64,000 nucleotides of DNA from Edaphochlamys debaryana (GCA_016858145.1 JAEHOE010000005.1:1-64000); one strand, 5' to 3'. Numbered from the stretch's first letter, positions 1-12,956 are shown. Made by a program: numbers and translations. The notes: generated by a model not told the origin, from the sequence alone.

Positions 1-3000
1 GGCCTCGGAACGGGCGGGAGCGGAGCGGGCCGATTTTGCGCGGCGGCGGGGTCCGCGGCCCCGACCCCCGGCCTGCCCGCGCCTCTCCCAGAGCGCCCAG
101 CTCTCGCCCCACCGCGTCCCCGCACTTCCCAAGCCTTCTGAACCCTTCAATACATCTAATAGATGCTTGCAAGGGGATGGCGGCCTCGGAACGGGCGGGA
201 GCGGAGCGGGCCGATTTTGCGCGGGGGCGGGGTCCGCGGCCCCCGACCCCCGGCCTGCCCCCGCCTCTCCCAGAGCGCCCAGCTCCTCGCCCCACCACCG
301 CGTCCCCGCACTTCCCAAGCCTTCTGAACCCTTCAATACATGTAATAGATGCTTGCAAGGGGGATGGCGGCCTCGGAACGGGCGGGAGCGGAGCGGGCCG
401 ATTTGCGCGGCGGCGGGGTCCGCGGCCCCCGACCCCCGGCCTGCCCGCGCCTCTCCCAGAGCGCCCAGCGTCTCGCCCCACCGCGTCCCCGCACTTCCCA
501 AGCCTTCTGAACCCTTCAATACATGTAATAGATGCTTGCAAGGGGGATGGCGGCCTCGGAACGGGCGGGAGCGGAGCGGGCCGATTTTGCGCGGGGGCGG
601 GGTCCGCGGCCCCGACCCCCGGCCTGCCCGCGCCTCTCCAGAGCGCCCAGCTCTCGCCCCACCGCGTCCCCGCACTTCCCAAGCCTTCTGAAACCCTTCA
701 ATACATGTAATAGATGCTTGCAAGGGGGATGGCGGCCCTCGGAACGGGCGGGAGCGGAGCGGGCCGATTTGCGCGGGGGCGGGGGTCCGCGGCCCCGACC
801 CCCGGCCTGCCCCGCGCCTCTCCCAGAGCGCCCAGCTCTCGCCCCACCGCGTCCCCGCACTTCCCAAGCCTTCTGAACCCTTCAATACATGTAATAGATG
901 CTTGCAAGGGGGATGGCGGCCTCGGAACGGGCGGGAGCGGAGCGGGCCGATTTTGCGCGGCGGCGGGGTCCGCGGCCCCGACCCCCGGCCTGCCCCCGCC
1001 TCTCCCAGAGCGCCCAGCTCTCGCCCCACCGCGTCCCCGCACTTCCCAATCCTTCTGAACCCTTCAATACATGTAACTGCGGCTTGCAAGGGGGATGGCG
1101 GCCTCGGAACGGGCGGGAGCGGAGCGGGCCGATTTTGCGCGGGGGCGGGGTCCGCGACCCCCGGCCTGCCCGCGCCTCTCCCAGAGCGCCCAGCTCTCGC
1201 CCCACCGCGTCCCCGCACTTCCCAAGCCTTCTGAACCCTTCAATACATGTAATAGATGCTTGCAAGGGGGATGGCGGCCTCGGAACGGGCGGGAGCGGAG
1301 CGGGCCGATTTTGCGCGGCGGCGGGGTCCGCGGCCCCGACCCCCGGCCTGCCCCCGCCTCTCCCAGAGCGCCCAGCTCTCGCCCCACCGCGTCCCCGCAC
1401 TTCCCAAGCCTTCTGAACCCTTCAATACATGTAATAGATGCTTGCAAGGGGGATGGCGGCCTCGGAACGGGCGGGAGCGGAGCGGGCCGATTTTGCGCGG
1501 GGGCGGGGTCCGCGGCCCCGACCCCCGGCCTGCCCCCGCCTCTCCCAGAGCGCCCAGCTCTCGCCCCACCGCGTCCCCGCACTTCCCAAGCCTTCTGAAC
1601 CCTTCAATACATCTAATAGCGGCTTGCAAGGGGGATGGCGGCCTCGGAACGGGCGGGAGCGGAGCGGGCCGATTTTGCGCGGCGGCGGGGTCCGCGGCCC
1701 CGACCCCCGGCCTGCCCCGCCTCTCCCAGAGCGCCCAGCTCTCGCCCCACCGCGTCCCCGCACTTCCCAAGCCTACTGAACCCTTCAATACATCTAATGG
1801 ATGCTTGCAAGGGGGATGGCGGCCTCGGAACGGGCGGGAGCGGAGCGGGCCGATTTTGCGCGGCGGCGGGGTCCGCGACCCCCGGCCTGCCCCCGCCTCT
1901 CCCAGAGCGCCCAGCTCTCGCCCCACCGCGTCCCCCGCACTTCCCAAGCCTTCTGAACCCTTCAATACATCTAATAGATGCTTGCAAGGGGGATGGCGGC
2001 CTCGGAACGGGCGGGAGCGGAGCGGGCCGATTTTGCGCGGCGGCGGGGTCCGCGGCCCCGACCCCCGGCCTGCCCGCGCCTCTCCCAGAGCGCCCAGCTC
2101 TCGCCCCACCGCGTCCCCGCACTTCCCAAGCCTTCTGAACCCTTCAATACATCTAATAGATGCTTGCAAGGGGGATGGCGGCCTCGGAACGGGCGGGAGC
2201 GGAGCGGGCCGATTTTGCGCGGGGGCGGGGTCCGCGGCCCCGACCCCCGGCCTGCCCCCGCCTCTCCCAGAGCGCCCAGCTCTCGCCCACCGCGTCCCCG
2301 CACTTCCCAAGCCTTCTGAACCCTTCAATACATCTAATAGCGGCTTGCAAGGGGGATGGCGGCCTCGGAACGGGCGGGAGCGGAGCGGGCCGATTTTGCG
2401 CGGGGGCGGGGTCCGCGACCCCCGGCCTGCCCCCGCCTCTCCCAGAGCGCCCAGCTCTCGCCCCACCGCGTCCCCGCACTTCCCAAGCCTTCTGAACCCT
2501 TCAATACATCTAATAGATGCTTGCAAGGGGGATGGCGGCCTCGGAACGGGCGGGAGCGGAGCGGGCCGATTATGCGCGGGGGCGGGGTCCGCGGCCCCGA
2601 CCCCCGGCCTGCCCGCGCCTCTCCCAGAGCGCCCAGCTCTCGCCCCACCGCGTCCCCGCACTCCCCAAGCCTTCTGAACCCTTCAATACATGTAATAGAT
2701 GCTTGCAAGGGGGATGGCGGCCTCGGAACGGGCGGGAGCGGAGCGGGCCGATTTTGCGCGGGGGCGGGGTCCGCGGCCCCGACCCCCGGCCTGCCCCCGC
2801 CTCTCCCAGAGCGCCCAGCTCTCGCCCCACCGCGTCCCCGCACTTCCCAAGCCTTCTAAACCCTTCAATACATGTAATAGATGCTTGCAAGGGGATGGCG
2901 GCCTCGGAACGGGCGGGAGCGGAGCGGGCCGATTTTGCGCGGCGGCGGGGTCCGCGGCCCCGACCCCCGGCCTGCCCCCGCCTCTCCCAGAGCGCCCAGC

Positions 3001-3419
3001 TCTCGCCCCACCGCGTCCCCGCACTTCCCAAGCCTTCTGAACCCTTCAATACATCTAATAGATGCTTGCAAGGGGGATGGCGGCCTCGGAACGGGCGGGA
3101 GCGGAGCGGGCCGATTTTGCGCGGCGGCGGGGTCCGCGGCCCCGACCCCCGGCCTGCCCCCGCCTCTCCCAGAGCGCCCAGCTCTCGCCCCACCGCGTCC
3201 CCGCACTTCCCAAGCCTTCTGAACCCTTCAATACATGTAATAGATGCTTGCAAGGGGGATGGCGGCCTCGGAACGGGCGGGAGCGGAGCGGGCCGATTTT
3301 GCGCGGGGGCGGGGTCCGCGGCCCCGACCCCCGGCCTGCCCCCGCCTCTCCCAGAGCGCCCAGCTCTCGCCCCACCGCGTCCCCGCACTTCCCAAGCCTT
3401 CTGAACCCTTCAATACATC
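1..3419. repeat. GC-rich tandem satellite, ~182-bp unit, about 19 copies
   Basis: A head-to-tail array runs from the window edge to about 3419. Each unit begins near the motif cctcggaacgggcggg, which recurs near positions 3, 184, 370, 554, 738, 920, 1102, 1278, 1460, 1642, 1824, 2000, 2182, 2363, 2539, 2721, 2902, 3084 and 3266. The usual period is 182 bp. Three units (starting near 1102, 1824 and 2363) are about 6 bp shorter because part of the gtccgcggcccc segment is missing. Units also differ at a catgtaa/catctaa site and at an agatgc/gcggc site. Long open frames exist on both strands only because the unit lacks stop codons; they are not genes. The left end is outside the window. The unit length is near that of a nucleosome repeat, as in many centromeric or subtelomeric satellites, but no telomere motif is present to place it. 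Confidence 0.95.
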
Positions 3420-5273
3420 TACGGTACTTGCAGGCTTTGTACGACAGTGTCGTACACGGTACACGTTACTCGGCCGTGGTCCCGGGGGCTGGGGAAACTT
3501 TGGGGCATTTTGTCGGGAATCTTTCTTCGTACACCCCATCTGCCCCCCCTTCTTTTGTCGTCCCTTCTGTCACCTCTGGTCGCTCCACGGCATGTACGGC
3601 CGCATTGGGCGTTCTGAGGGAACTTCCATGGACCAGAGGCCTCAGGGTACCCCAACAATGGGGGCCTTTCTAACAGATACCGTGTCCTTTGATTTGCCAA
3701 TTTGCCGCCGTTTCTTGTTTCATGCAATTGGGGCGACCTTCGTTTGTTTGGCTTTTGCAACTATACAATGTAAGACCTGCAGCTGTCAGCAGCCTTAATG
3801 GCCTCAACAGAGCTCCCTCCTATCTTCCTCTGTCTCCTCCTCTTTCCATCCCTTGTCCAGTCATGTAATCAGCGATCCAGTGCCGCCTGTGAAACCGCCG
3901 CAGCTTGTCCACGCCCAGGTACCCTGCCCTGGTGCCTCCTCGTGACCGGCGCATGGCACTTACGCCCGTAGGTGGCAGGACAGGAACCTTTGACAGCGCA
4001 GCCTGGCTGCAGCGTCAAGCCCACACCCGTGGGCGGATCCATCTGCAACTGCTGGGCAAGCCTGTTGCACTGGTCGGGTTTCCCACACACACACCACGGG
4101 TGCTCACAGGTCATGGCTATTTCGGATAAAATTGCACAGGCAATCTTGCAGTGCTGAAGGGGATGAGCTCTTCTTCCTTTCAGTGCACAGACACCCTTGT
4201 TAGCTTTGGTTCAGCGACAGACTCTGTTCTGCGACAGCCTCGGAGCGAGGCAGGTCCGCTTTGTTTCGCCCCCACGTGACTGTTATCCCTCTCAGAGAAC
4301 AAGATGTTCACCCAGGCATTAACGCTCAAGTCATAGAATCCCGGCAGATACGCTCTTCCTCTGGGGTTGTGATGCCCCTCTGCTACTTGCTTGGTCCCGC
4401 GCTGCTTGACCTAGTGGTTGGATGGCCTGAACGAACCTGCCCACCTAGTCCAACTGAAGATTGCCGTCCCACCCACCCACCCTCTTGCCTGCCTCTTGAC
4501 TTGTAGGCCCGCCGGTCATCATGCATTGTAAGCACTTTGCGTACAAGAAGCCACCATACTGACGGCAGCTTCCGCAGAAATCCGAAGTGCTGCAGCTTGT
4601 GCGGGGGCGGGTAGAGTACCCGGAGTTCAAACGAGGTTGACGTCGAAGTGCTGCTGCCGCAGAAGCGCTGAGCTGTAAGCAGTCCCGGTCCTCCCGGATG
4701 CTGAATCTACCGCTATGAAGGCAAGCCCGCTGCACGGTACTCTACAGTGTGACGCGGGTACCCGCAAGGCGTTTGGCCTTCGATTCACGAGATAGTCACT
4801 AGTGATGGAATGCAACCGCGTATGTTGCGTGCACTGGAGAGCGCAGCGGTAAGTGGCTGCCTTGCTTGAAATATTTGCATTGTGGAGGCTGTTGCGGCTG
4901 GATCCAGTCTGGCGATGAGCCCCTTCATTCAAGCGGAATGCGAAGACTCTTCGCCTTCCCGTCTTTCCCTGCTGCCTTGCCTCCACAACTGCAAACCCCT
5001 TTCGGGGTGCACAATAAGCTATCATCTTTGCACCATAGCAATGAAGCCGCAGCAGTTGCCGTCCCCGGCGGGTCATTCTTGACAGGCCAAACACTTCCAC
5101 GGGACGAAGGAGCACCGTGATGACAACTCAGGTACTCCCTACAGCGATCGCTCTACCGCGGCACCGCGGCACTTGACCCACCACCTGTACCGGCTGTTCC
5201 TAACGTTACCGGTACCAGCCCGCGCACAACACCAAGACCCGTGCTAGGATCTCTCCCAGTCCCTGCCGCCGCC
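3420..5273. other. Intergenic region without a recognised gene
   Basis: This stretch joins the satellite to the 3' end of the coiled-coil gene. Base composition is lower in GC than the neighbouring genes, and short ORFs on both strands show no recognisable family and no consistent splice-linked frame. The distal part probably contains the 3' untranslated region of the minus-strand coiled-coil gene; no clear TGTAA poly(A) signal was found close to its stop. Confidence 0.5.
3438..3456. other. Short perfect palindrome at the satellite edge
   Basis: An 8-bp inverted repeat, tgtacgac and gtcgtaca, is separated by 3 bases. It lies about 20 bp outside the last satellite unit. It could form a small hairpin or simply be a chance palindrome; no function is assigned. 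Confidence 0.5.
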
Positions 5274-8200
5274 TCATCGATCCTTGCTCCGTCTTTGCAG
5301 GACCCCACTTGCGCCCGCAGCAGCAGATGCAGCGCTGAGATCCGACAGGCTTAATGACGCCTCGCAACCGCTGCTAGAGCCCGCCCCAGCCATCCTGTCT
5401 GACAACGGGACCTGACTGTCCGGGCGCCGCCCCGAGCTCAAATCCGCCGACAACCTGGCAGCGGCACCGGCCCCAGTTGCAGAGGCCAACAGCAGGCCGG
5501 TGCCAGAGGCACTGACCCCTGCTTGTAGAGGAGCACCGCGCCCCGATCCCGCTCTGGTTGCTGCTTCTCCCCCTGCCGCCGCCGCCATCCTGCTGCTACG
5601 TATGCTGTGCAGGCGCGCCTCGTGGTGGGCTGCCACGTTGGCGTGACGTGCAGCCTCCGCCTCCTGTGCGAAGGGAAGGGGGCAAGGCGGGGATGGGAGG
5701 AAGCTTCGGGCATACACAGGGGGCAGAGACGAGGGCTTGCAGGACGGGGCACAAACGCCCAGCCCCCAACCGTAGAAGCCATTTCTGACATGAGCGCCTC
5801 GATCTGCCGGCATCCGCTGCGCACCGCGACAGCCCGGCCTCGCACCTGAGCCAAGCTCCGTTCCCGGTGCGCCCGTGAGGACACCAGCGCTCGCCCAAGC
5901 AGCGAGTCCAGCATGCCGCCTCCCGCACTGGACGACACCCCCGGACCGGACGGAGCCTCCGCGGCTACCGACCGCAGCTGGGCTCGCGCCTGTGGCGGCA
6001 CTGCAGCCGGGGCGGGGCGACCTGCGTGGAGGCTGCCGCTAGTCCCCACGCCGCCGCGGCGCGGCAGCGGAGGAGACGCGCAGGGTTCAGGCGGCGGCGG
6101 CGGCGGGAGGTGCATTCCGCCGGCGGAATCAAGGCTGGCGCTGACACTGCTGAGGGTGTGCGATGTCCACCGCCTGCGCCGCTGGTCCGCCGCAGCGGCC
6201 GCCGCTGCTGCCGAAGCCCCGAGCATTCGCCCTGGCCCCGGCTCGAACGCTGCGGCGGACGAGGGCTGGGCTGACAGCGTCCCGCCATCTGCGCCATCCG
6301 CACGCCACCAGGCTGAGTCACGTGCCGACGCCAGGCGCACGCCGTCATCGTCAAAGTTGCCGTACGCAGTGCCGTACGACGCTGCACCGTGCGAGGTCTC
6401 GCCGTGCAGCTGACCGCTGCTTGCCTCGTGGCCTGGAGGCAGCAGCTGGGACGGTGGCTGAGCTGCCATCGCAGTGCCGCCCTTGCCCGAGCAGCCCTTG
6501 CTGGGTGCCTCAGCATCGCTGCCCCGGCCGTGTCGGTTGGTCCGGTCGCCAAGCGGCGCAGTTGCGGTTGAGTGCCGCAGCGCTGCCGCAACTCCCTCCG
6601 CCACCTGCGCCGCAGCGTCAGCCTCCAGCTGCCGCTTGAGCTCGGCAGCCGCAGCGGCGGCCTCGGCTCCCATCGCCGCCGCAACACGCCGCAGCTCGCC
6701 CTGGTGTGCGTCCCTGAGCGCAGCGGCGGCTTCTGCCAGCTTCTCCTTGTACGACCTATCATGCTCAGCTAGCTTCCGCTGGTACGACACTTCGTACTCT
6801 CCCAGCTTCGCTCTGTACGACGCTTCGTACTCGGCCGCGAGCGCCTCGAAGTCCGCAGACTGCTCCGCTGCTGCTGCCTCCGCCGCCTGCCGATGGGCCT
6901 CCGCCAGGTCGGCAGCGTGCCTCCGCTGCAGCAGCTCGAGCTGTGGGCGGGACAAACATGATGGGAGAAGTGGGAGGACTCGATGGGTGGCGGTAGCAGG
7001 TCGTCGACGCAGAAAGGGACAAGGTGCGCTCAAGAGCAGCCATCGTCCCAACAGCGCATTGCCTCCTGGCTTCTAGCCAAGGCCCAGCCCCGGCCACCTC
7101 GCACCTGCCGCCGGAGCTCAGCCTCCGCAGCCCCCGCCGCTGCTGCCACTGCGCCGTCTGCCGACGCCTGCGCCGCTGCCGCCCGACGCCCTGCTTCAGC
7201 GGCGTCTGATCGGGCTGCGCACACCTCGGCCTGCCGCTCGGATAGCTCCGCCAGCAGCGCCTCCACCTGGGGCAAGGCAGGCCTCGTCAATGTTGAGCCA
7301 GCGGGGGATGGCAAGTCAGCGCGCGTGCTGACAGCGCAACTCGAGCTTCAAGCACCCTATTGTGAGGCCTTGCACCTGGCCGCGCTTCAACCCACCTGGG
7401 CCTCCAGCTCGTTGACCCTGCCCCGCAAGCATGCCAGCTCCGCCTCCGCCTCCGCCAGCGCAGCTGCTCCAACGGCGATGTCGCGCTGATGTTGCCTCCG
7501 CTCGGCCTCCTCTTGGGCTTGGCGCTCGCGTGTGGAGCTGGACCCGTGGCTTGCTGTGGAGTCGGGCCCGGCTCCGCCCGCGCCAGCGCCCTCATCGGAG
7601 TAGGCGTCATCGGCTGCCGCTGACGACGACAGAGCGAGGAGCTGCGCCTCCAGCTCCCGGACCGCGCCGCGAAGGGACTCCGCCTCTGCCTCCAGGGCCT
7701 GTGTGGGGTGCACAGCAGGCGGATGAGGTCAGGTCAGGGTGGGGCATCGCAGGAGGGTCTGCAACCGCAGGCAAGCACCGCTGCAAGCGGTCACCATATG
7801 GTGCAGCGCTAGCGCTGGCCGATAAGCAAGAACCCTTGTCGGAAAAGCAAAGCAACATGTAGGAGGGCTTGCCACCCTTGTTGGCCCACCTGCCGCTCCT
7901 CGTCATGCCTTCGCCGCAGCATGGCGGTCGCCGATTCCGCCGCCTCCATCGCCGCCACCCCCGAGGCCTCCGCAACGCCCGTCCGCTCCTCCAGCTCTCG
8001 CCTCAACGCTGCGACCTCCGCGGCGGCGGCTTCCGCCTTCGCAAGCGCTGCGGCGCGGCCTGACGTGAGCTTAGCCACCTCTGCCTCGTACCGCTGAGCG
8101 GCCTCCGCCAGGACACGGTCTCGATCGGCCGCCGCTGCCTCGGCCGCCTCCGCCAGCGCACGCTCCCGCTGAGCGGCTGCCTCCGCCAGTGCCCGGTCGT

Positions 8201-11200
8201 GAGCCTGGCGTAGCGCCGCTACCCTAAACGCGTGCGCTTCGCCTGCCGCTGCCAGCATCGCTGCCGTCTCGGCCGCCGCTGCCTCCCGATTTGCGGCGTG
8301 GGCGGCCTCCAGCTCTTGCCGCACTGCCGCCAGGGCTGCCTCGTGCTCCTCCTCAACAGCGGTCAGCGCTGCTTCGTGCTCGTGACGGAGGGTAGCTACA
8401 GCGGCCTCGTGCTGTTGGCGCAGGGCGGCGAGGGTAGACGCGCGCTCGGCTTCAAGCGATGCGCGCAAGGCTGCAAGCTGGCGCTCGGTTGAGGCTGCAG
8501 ATGCGGCGGCCGTCTCCATGAGGGCTGCTCCTGCGTCTGCCTCGGCGTCTTGCTGCGCCTGGGGAGGGGAGACACATGGAGCCGCGACAGGTGTCACCAC
8601 TAGGTTTCGCGAGTGCGTTGTATGATGATGGCACGCGGCTGCATGCGGAGCCTGTAAACCGCTTGCAAGGCCAATCCTCACCTCCAGCAGCCTTCGCTTC
8701 AGCTCCATCGCCTCAGCCCGCGCCTCCGCCGCGTGCGCCTCCGCCGCCGCCAGCCGTTCGTGTAGGGCGGACACCTGAGCATCCAACGAGCCCTGCATGC
8801 GAAGAGCAAGAAGACACCGCAACGAAGATCTAATCGTCGTCTGCCTGACGTGCCACATAGGGATGAAGATGGCCTCGCGCCAGGGATGCTTCAGCTCCAC
8901 GTAATGCCGGCGCCCTAGGCTCTGACCGCTACCTTGGTGCCGTTTTCCTACGCCGTTTCCCCCAGTGCTCTGCCCACCTTGGCCTCTGCCAGCTCCGCCC
9001 GCAGCGCCTCCGCCTCCGCCATTGCCTTGCCCTGGCCCGCCGCCAGAGCCTCACAGCGTGCCGACGCGGCCGCCAGCGCCTCCTCAGCCTGCAAGGGTAA
9101 GCAGCAAGCGTCGCGGCCTTCGCAAAAGGTACCGTTATGCTTCGAAGCGACAGCAGGCGGCACCCCAAGAGCCCCTTTGAGCCGAACGCGCCCTGATTCA
9201 AGTCCAGATCCGCCAGAAACCCGGACCTTGATTACCGCCGTCGCCACCCACCGCCTTCCTGCTGCGCCGACGTTCGCTCGGCTGATACGAGCAGCCCCTA
9301 GCACCATAGCCCCTGCCCTCACCTGCTTCCGGGCCGACTCGCGCACCTCCGCCAGAGCGGACCGCACGTCTTCCACCGCAACGTAGCGCCGGGGGTCTGC
9401 GGGGCACAGCACGAGGGGGCACGCAGCACACATGGTTCACCAAGCCTACGTAGATAAAAAAAAGCCACCGGCATGCAGTGACATCCCTCAGCCCTCCGTG
9501 ATGCCCGCCGCGGCGGGGCGACTGAAGGCATCACGCATGCCGGAGCGCCCAAGCAATCAAGTCCCCCGGGCCCCATTTTAGTAAGGCCCGCACCCTTCGC
9601 GGCCGCCAGCTTGGCATTGAGCTCCTTGAGCCGCTCGATCTCCTCCCGCGCCGCCGCCAGCAGCGACGTGGAGGTCGCTGCTGCTGCCGAGGCCTGGGCC
9701 GCCGCCGCCGCCGCAGCGGCCACTGCGGCGCGGTCTTCACCCTCCGTCTGCGCTGCGGCGTCCGCGGTCGGCGCCGCCGCCATCCCCCGCCAGCCCTCAG
9801 CCGGCTTCGATTGTGAAGCCGTGGCCCCGCTGTCACAGCCGAAAGCACCGTGGCTCGTGCTTCCATAGGCAGGCCCCGCTCCGTCGCTAGCGGCGTCGTG
9901 AACAAGGCCAGTACCGCCCCGTCTGTCGCTGGGGCCGTTGCGGTCCTCGTCCTCGTCGCTGAAGAGGTCGTGGGCCAGAGACCGGGCCCGCTCGGCGTCA
10001 TCCGAGACCGCGGCATCCGCAGCTCCTTGCCCGAAGCCGCCGCCGCGGCAAGACGTGGGGCTTGCATCGAAGGCGCCGCCCCCGAACCCGAAGCCTCCAG
10101 GCGGCGACGAAGCTTCTGCGGAGGAGCCGAAGCCAAAGCCAGCGCCAGCCGGTGCTGCTGCCGGCGCCGCCGGTAACGAGTGGGCCTCCGTCAGCTGCTC
10201 CTGCAGCGCCGTGACCAACCGCTGGAGTCCTACGGAGCGGTCCTGCTCTGCCGCCAACTGCTCCTCCAAAGACTGTACGGCGCGCATCAGCTCAGCCACG
10301 CGGGCCGGCCACCGGCCCTGCTGCTCCGCGCCCGCGAGGGATGAGGCGACGCTTAGGGCCTGGCTGCCGGCGTGGCCGGGGGTGCTGCCGCCGTACGGAC
10401 CGCAGCAGCTGCTGCTGGCCCCGCTGCTGCGGAGTGGGTCCTCGCGGCCCGGAGGCGGCACAGGCCCAGGCACAGGCCCAGGCGGCTGTGGAGGCAGCGA
10501 GTATGGCTGGGGCTGAGGCTGGGGCCCACAGGACAGGGAAGCAAGCAGCAAGAGTCAGCGAGCAGCAAGAGGTGCTGGCCAACGCTCTAAAAAGCTCTGT
10601 CGAAGCCCAAGCACCTTGCAAGGTAGTGGTGTCTCCAGGGCAAAGGCAACTCCGCACGCACCTGGGCCTGTACCTGCTGCAGGTACGCCACCTGGTGCTG
10701 TGCCGTACGGGCCTCGCGTTGGGCCGCCGCCAGAGCCTCCTGGAGCGAGCGCCGCTCCGCCATTGACGCCTCCTGCAAGCCGGGGATTTGGGAGATTCGT
10801 TGGCCAGGAAGGTCCGGTCGGGGCTCAAGTCCCCTCCGCATCCTGGGCAGCCCCCTCAGACATCATGTGCCCGCCACGCACAACGGCTGGACACGAGCCA
10901 ACGATTGTATCCCGCCTCCCATCAGGCCCATCCCTCTTTCGAACCCTCCCGCCATGGCCACTTGCCTGCAGCCTCCGCAGCTCCGCCGCCAGGCGCCCCG
11001 CCATGCCGCCACTGCCTGGCTCGGCAAGGCCCGCATCCACCTGCCGAACACACGCGGAGGCAAGTACGAGTGAGTGCAAACGGCAGCAGCTCGCGGACCA
11101 AGGGCGGTTCGCAAGCTTGCCTCCACCCGGGCTTGAACCCGCGCTATGGGAGCTTGCCTGCATCCAAGCCCTATGCATGAACGCATCCCGGCGGGCTGAG

Positions 11201-12956
11201 TCCGCACCCCCCAGCCTCTGCATCGCCAAAGGCCCTCCTCACCTCGAGCTGTGCGTCCATGGCGGCCTGCAACGCCTCATTGGCTGCGGCCAGATCATGG
11301 GCGTCGCAGCGGGCGGCAGCGAGATCCTGGGGGCAGCATCAAGGGACGATAGGCGGAAAGGTGAGGCCACCAACTCTTCGGCGACCGTGACTGACAGGGT
11401 TGACTTCGCAGACAAGAGTTTGAGGCGACGTCATGCCAGGCGTCCCGCTCACCGCCTCCAGCTGAGCCCGAGCCTCCTGCTCAGCCGCCAATTGGGCCCT
11501 CAGCTCCGAAGCCATTGCCTCCGCTTCCGCCTGAGCCCTCCGTGCCGCCAAAGCCTCCTCCAAAGCGGAGGCAGCCCTTTCCGCGGCATCGGCCACCTCT
11601 GACCGCAGCGCCGCAGCCTCCGCGACGGCCGAGTCATGCGCCTGCGCGGCCATCAGCATACGCTTGGTCGATCAAGTCTGACGCCAAACATCGCAAGACC
11701 CCCTTACGTACCAGCAGTGCACATTTTAGGCTGCCCGTGCCCCCACCCCGTCAAGCGGTGATCCCCTTGTTGTATGGCCACTTTCACAGGCTTGGCTGCG
11801 AGCCTTACCTTGTCCAGCTGAGCCTGCAGCCCCTCGGCGCCCCGGCCCCTGGCCGCAGCCATCAGCCGCGCCGCTCCCAGCTCCGACGCGAGCCGTTCCC
11901 GCTCCGCCGCTGCAGCTGCCTCCCGCACGGCCGCCTCTCGCTCCGCCGCAGCCAGCTGAGCCGCCAGAGCCGCCACCTCTTCCTGCAGGGCTCCTGCCTA
12001 ACAAGGAAACGGGGAGGAACGAAGCCATGAGGCCGGCTCTCAGCCCACAAGCCTCGCCCTCTGCGTGCAGAGCGGCGTTGCCGCGTCTCTATCCCGCGGC
12101 CGTGCCCCACCTGTTGCATGCGTGCCGACAGCTCCAATTGCAGCTCCGCCACCACGGAACCCTGCACGGAAAGACGGGGGTCGAGGCAAGGGGCAAACCG
12201 GGGCACGGCCACAAGTAAGCAGGGCATCACACAGCACCGGCAACGTGGACCCCTTGAGAGTTGCAACTGGCCCTCCAGCGTTCACTCTGCTGCCTGGCGA
12301 AGGGTGAAGACCACTTGGTCCGCGATCAAGCGCACTGCCGCAACATCGTTCGCATCTTCAAGCCCGGGCGCCCTCCGTGGGCCTGCCGCGCCTGACCATG
12401 CGCCCTCCGATGCCGCCCCGCGCGGCTTGCATCCCTATCTCTCACTGTTGCCCAACCACGCCGCCCCCTCCCTTGCCCTGCCCCCACCTGCACCAGCGCC
12501 AGGCGGCCCTGCATGTTGCCCCCCAGCAGCGCCACGTTCTGACGCAGCGCCAGGACCTCGGAGCCCAGGGTCCAGGCCTCGCGCTGTGCCTCCGCCAGGT
12601 GTGCAGCGGCGGCGTCAGCCTGGAGCGTCGCAGGTGGGGCACAAGGAGAGAAGCGGTGTGTGGGCGGGGAGGGCAGGGAGACGGCGGCTTAGCGGCGACA
12701 GAGGTATGGCCATTGCGCGCGCGACCACCCAGGGCTTGAGTTCTACCAGACGCTTAAGAGCGGGCCGGGGGTCCAGACACAGCCATACGCACAGACCCTC
12801 TTGTCCCCACACGCCCTAGTCCGGCCTGCCGCTAAGCCTTTCTCGACGTGCTAGCTTGCATTGCCCCTACATGACCCCGGAAAGCACCTGCTGCTGCGCG
12901 TGTGCAGCCCGTCGCTGGCTTGCGTCAAGCGCCTCCCGGAGCTCCGAGTACTTGGC
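5274..12956 (-). CDS. Long alanine-rich coiled-coil protein (5' end not resolved)
   Basis: The function is unknown. Sixteen exons can be joined in frame: 12956-12888, 12619-12488, 12161-12111, 11997-11809, 11662-11453, 11326-11243, 11040-10966, 10772-10662, 10518-9594, 9396-9323, 9088-8978, 8792-8682, 8558-7890, 7698-7396, 7266-7105, 6940-5771 (or to 5753), then 5663-5274 ending in TGA. This gives at least 1,611 residues. Nearly all introns are phase 0. Most of the protein is A/E/R-rich heptad or 11-residue coiled coil. A glycine/serine/acidic stretch (exon 10518-9594) and a Ser/Pro-rich stretch near the C-terminus interrupt it. Three exons are exactly 111 nt. The intron after 10966 starts with GC (gcaagt). 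The first exon probably extends upstream of 12956, since the frame stays open there, and the start codon was not identified. A structural role, for example at centrosome, basal body or cytoskeleton, is possible but purely inferred. The opposite-strand ORFs here are shadows. Confidence 0.75.
10773..10965 (-). other. GC-AG intron in the coiled-coil gene
   Basis: After the codon run ending RRLQ the minus strand reads CAG|gcaagtgg. No GT donor fits, while a GC donor joins phase 0 to phase 0 with the next exon (starting EASMAERR). gcaagt is the usual form of a GC donor. Confidence 0.7.

Noticed and set aside
36..3404. Long ORFs on both strands through the satellite (up to 473 codons)
   Set aside because: They arise because the 182-bp unit lacks stops and its length is not a multiple of three, so frames rotate. 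Both strands are equally open and no coding pattern is seen.
1..3419. CRISPR-like regular array
   Set aside because: The whole 182-bp unit repeats with no unique spacers, and the genome is clearly eukaryotic.
9598..10530. Plus-strand Ala/Ser-rich ORFs opposite the coiled-coil gene
   Set aside because: The minus strand gives a splice-consistent coiled-coil protein across many exons; the plus frames break at every intron.
11100..11180. tRNA-like T-arm (gggcttgaaccc on the plus strand)
   Set aside because: The stem around the TTCAAGC loop does not pair beyond two bases, and no D-arm, anticodon stem or acceptor stem could be drawn.
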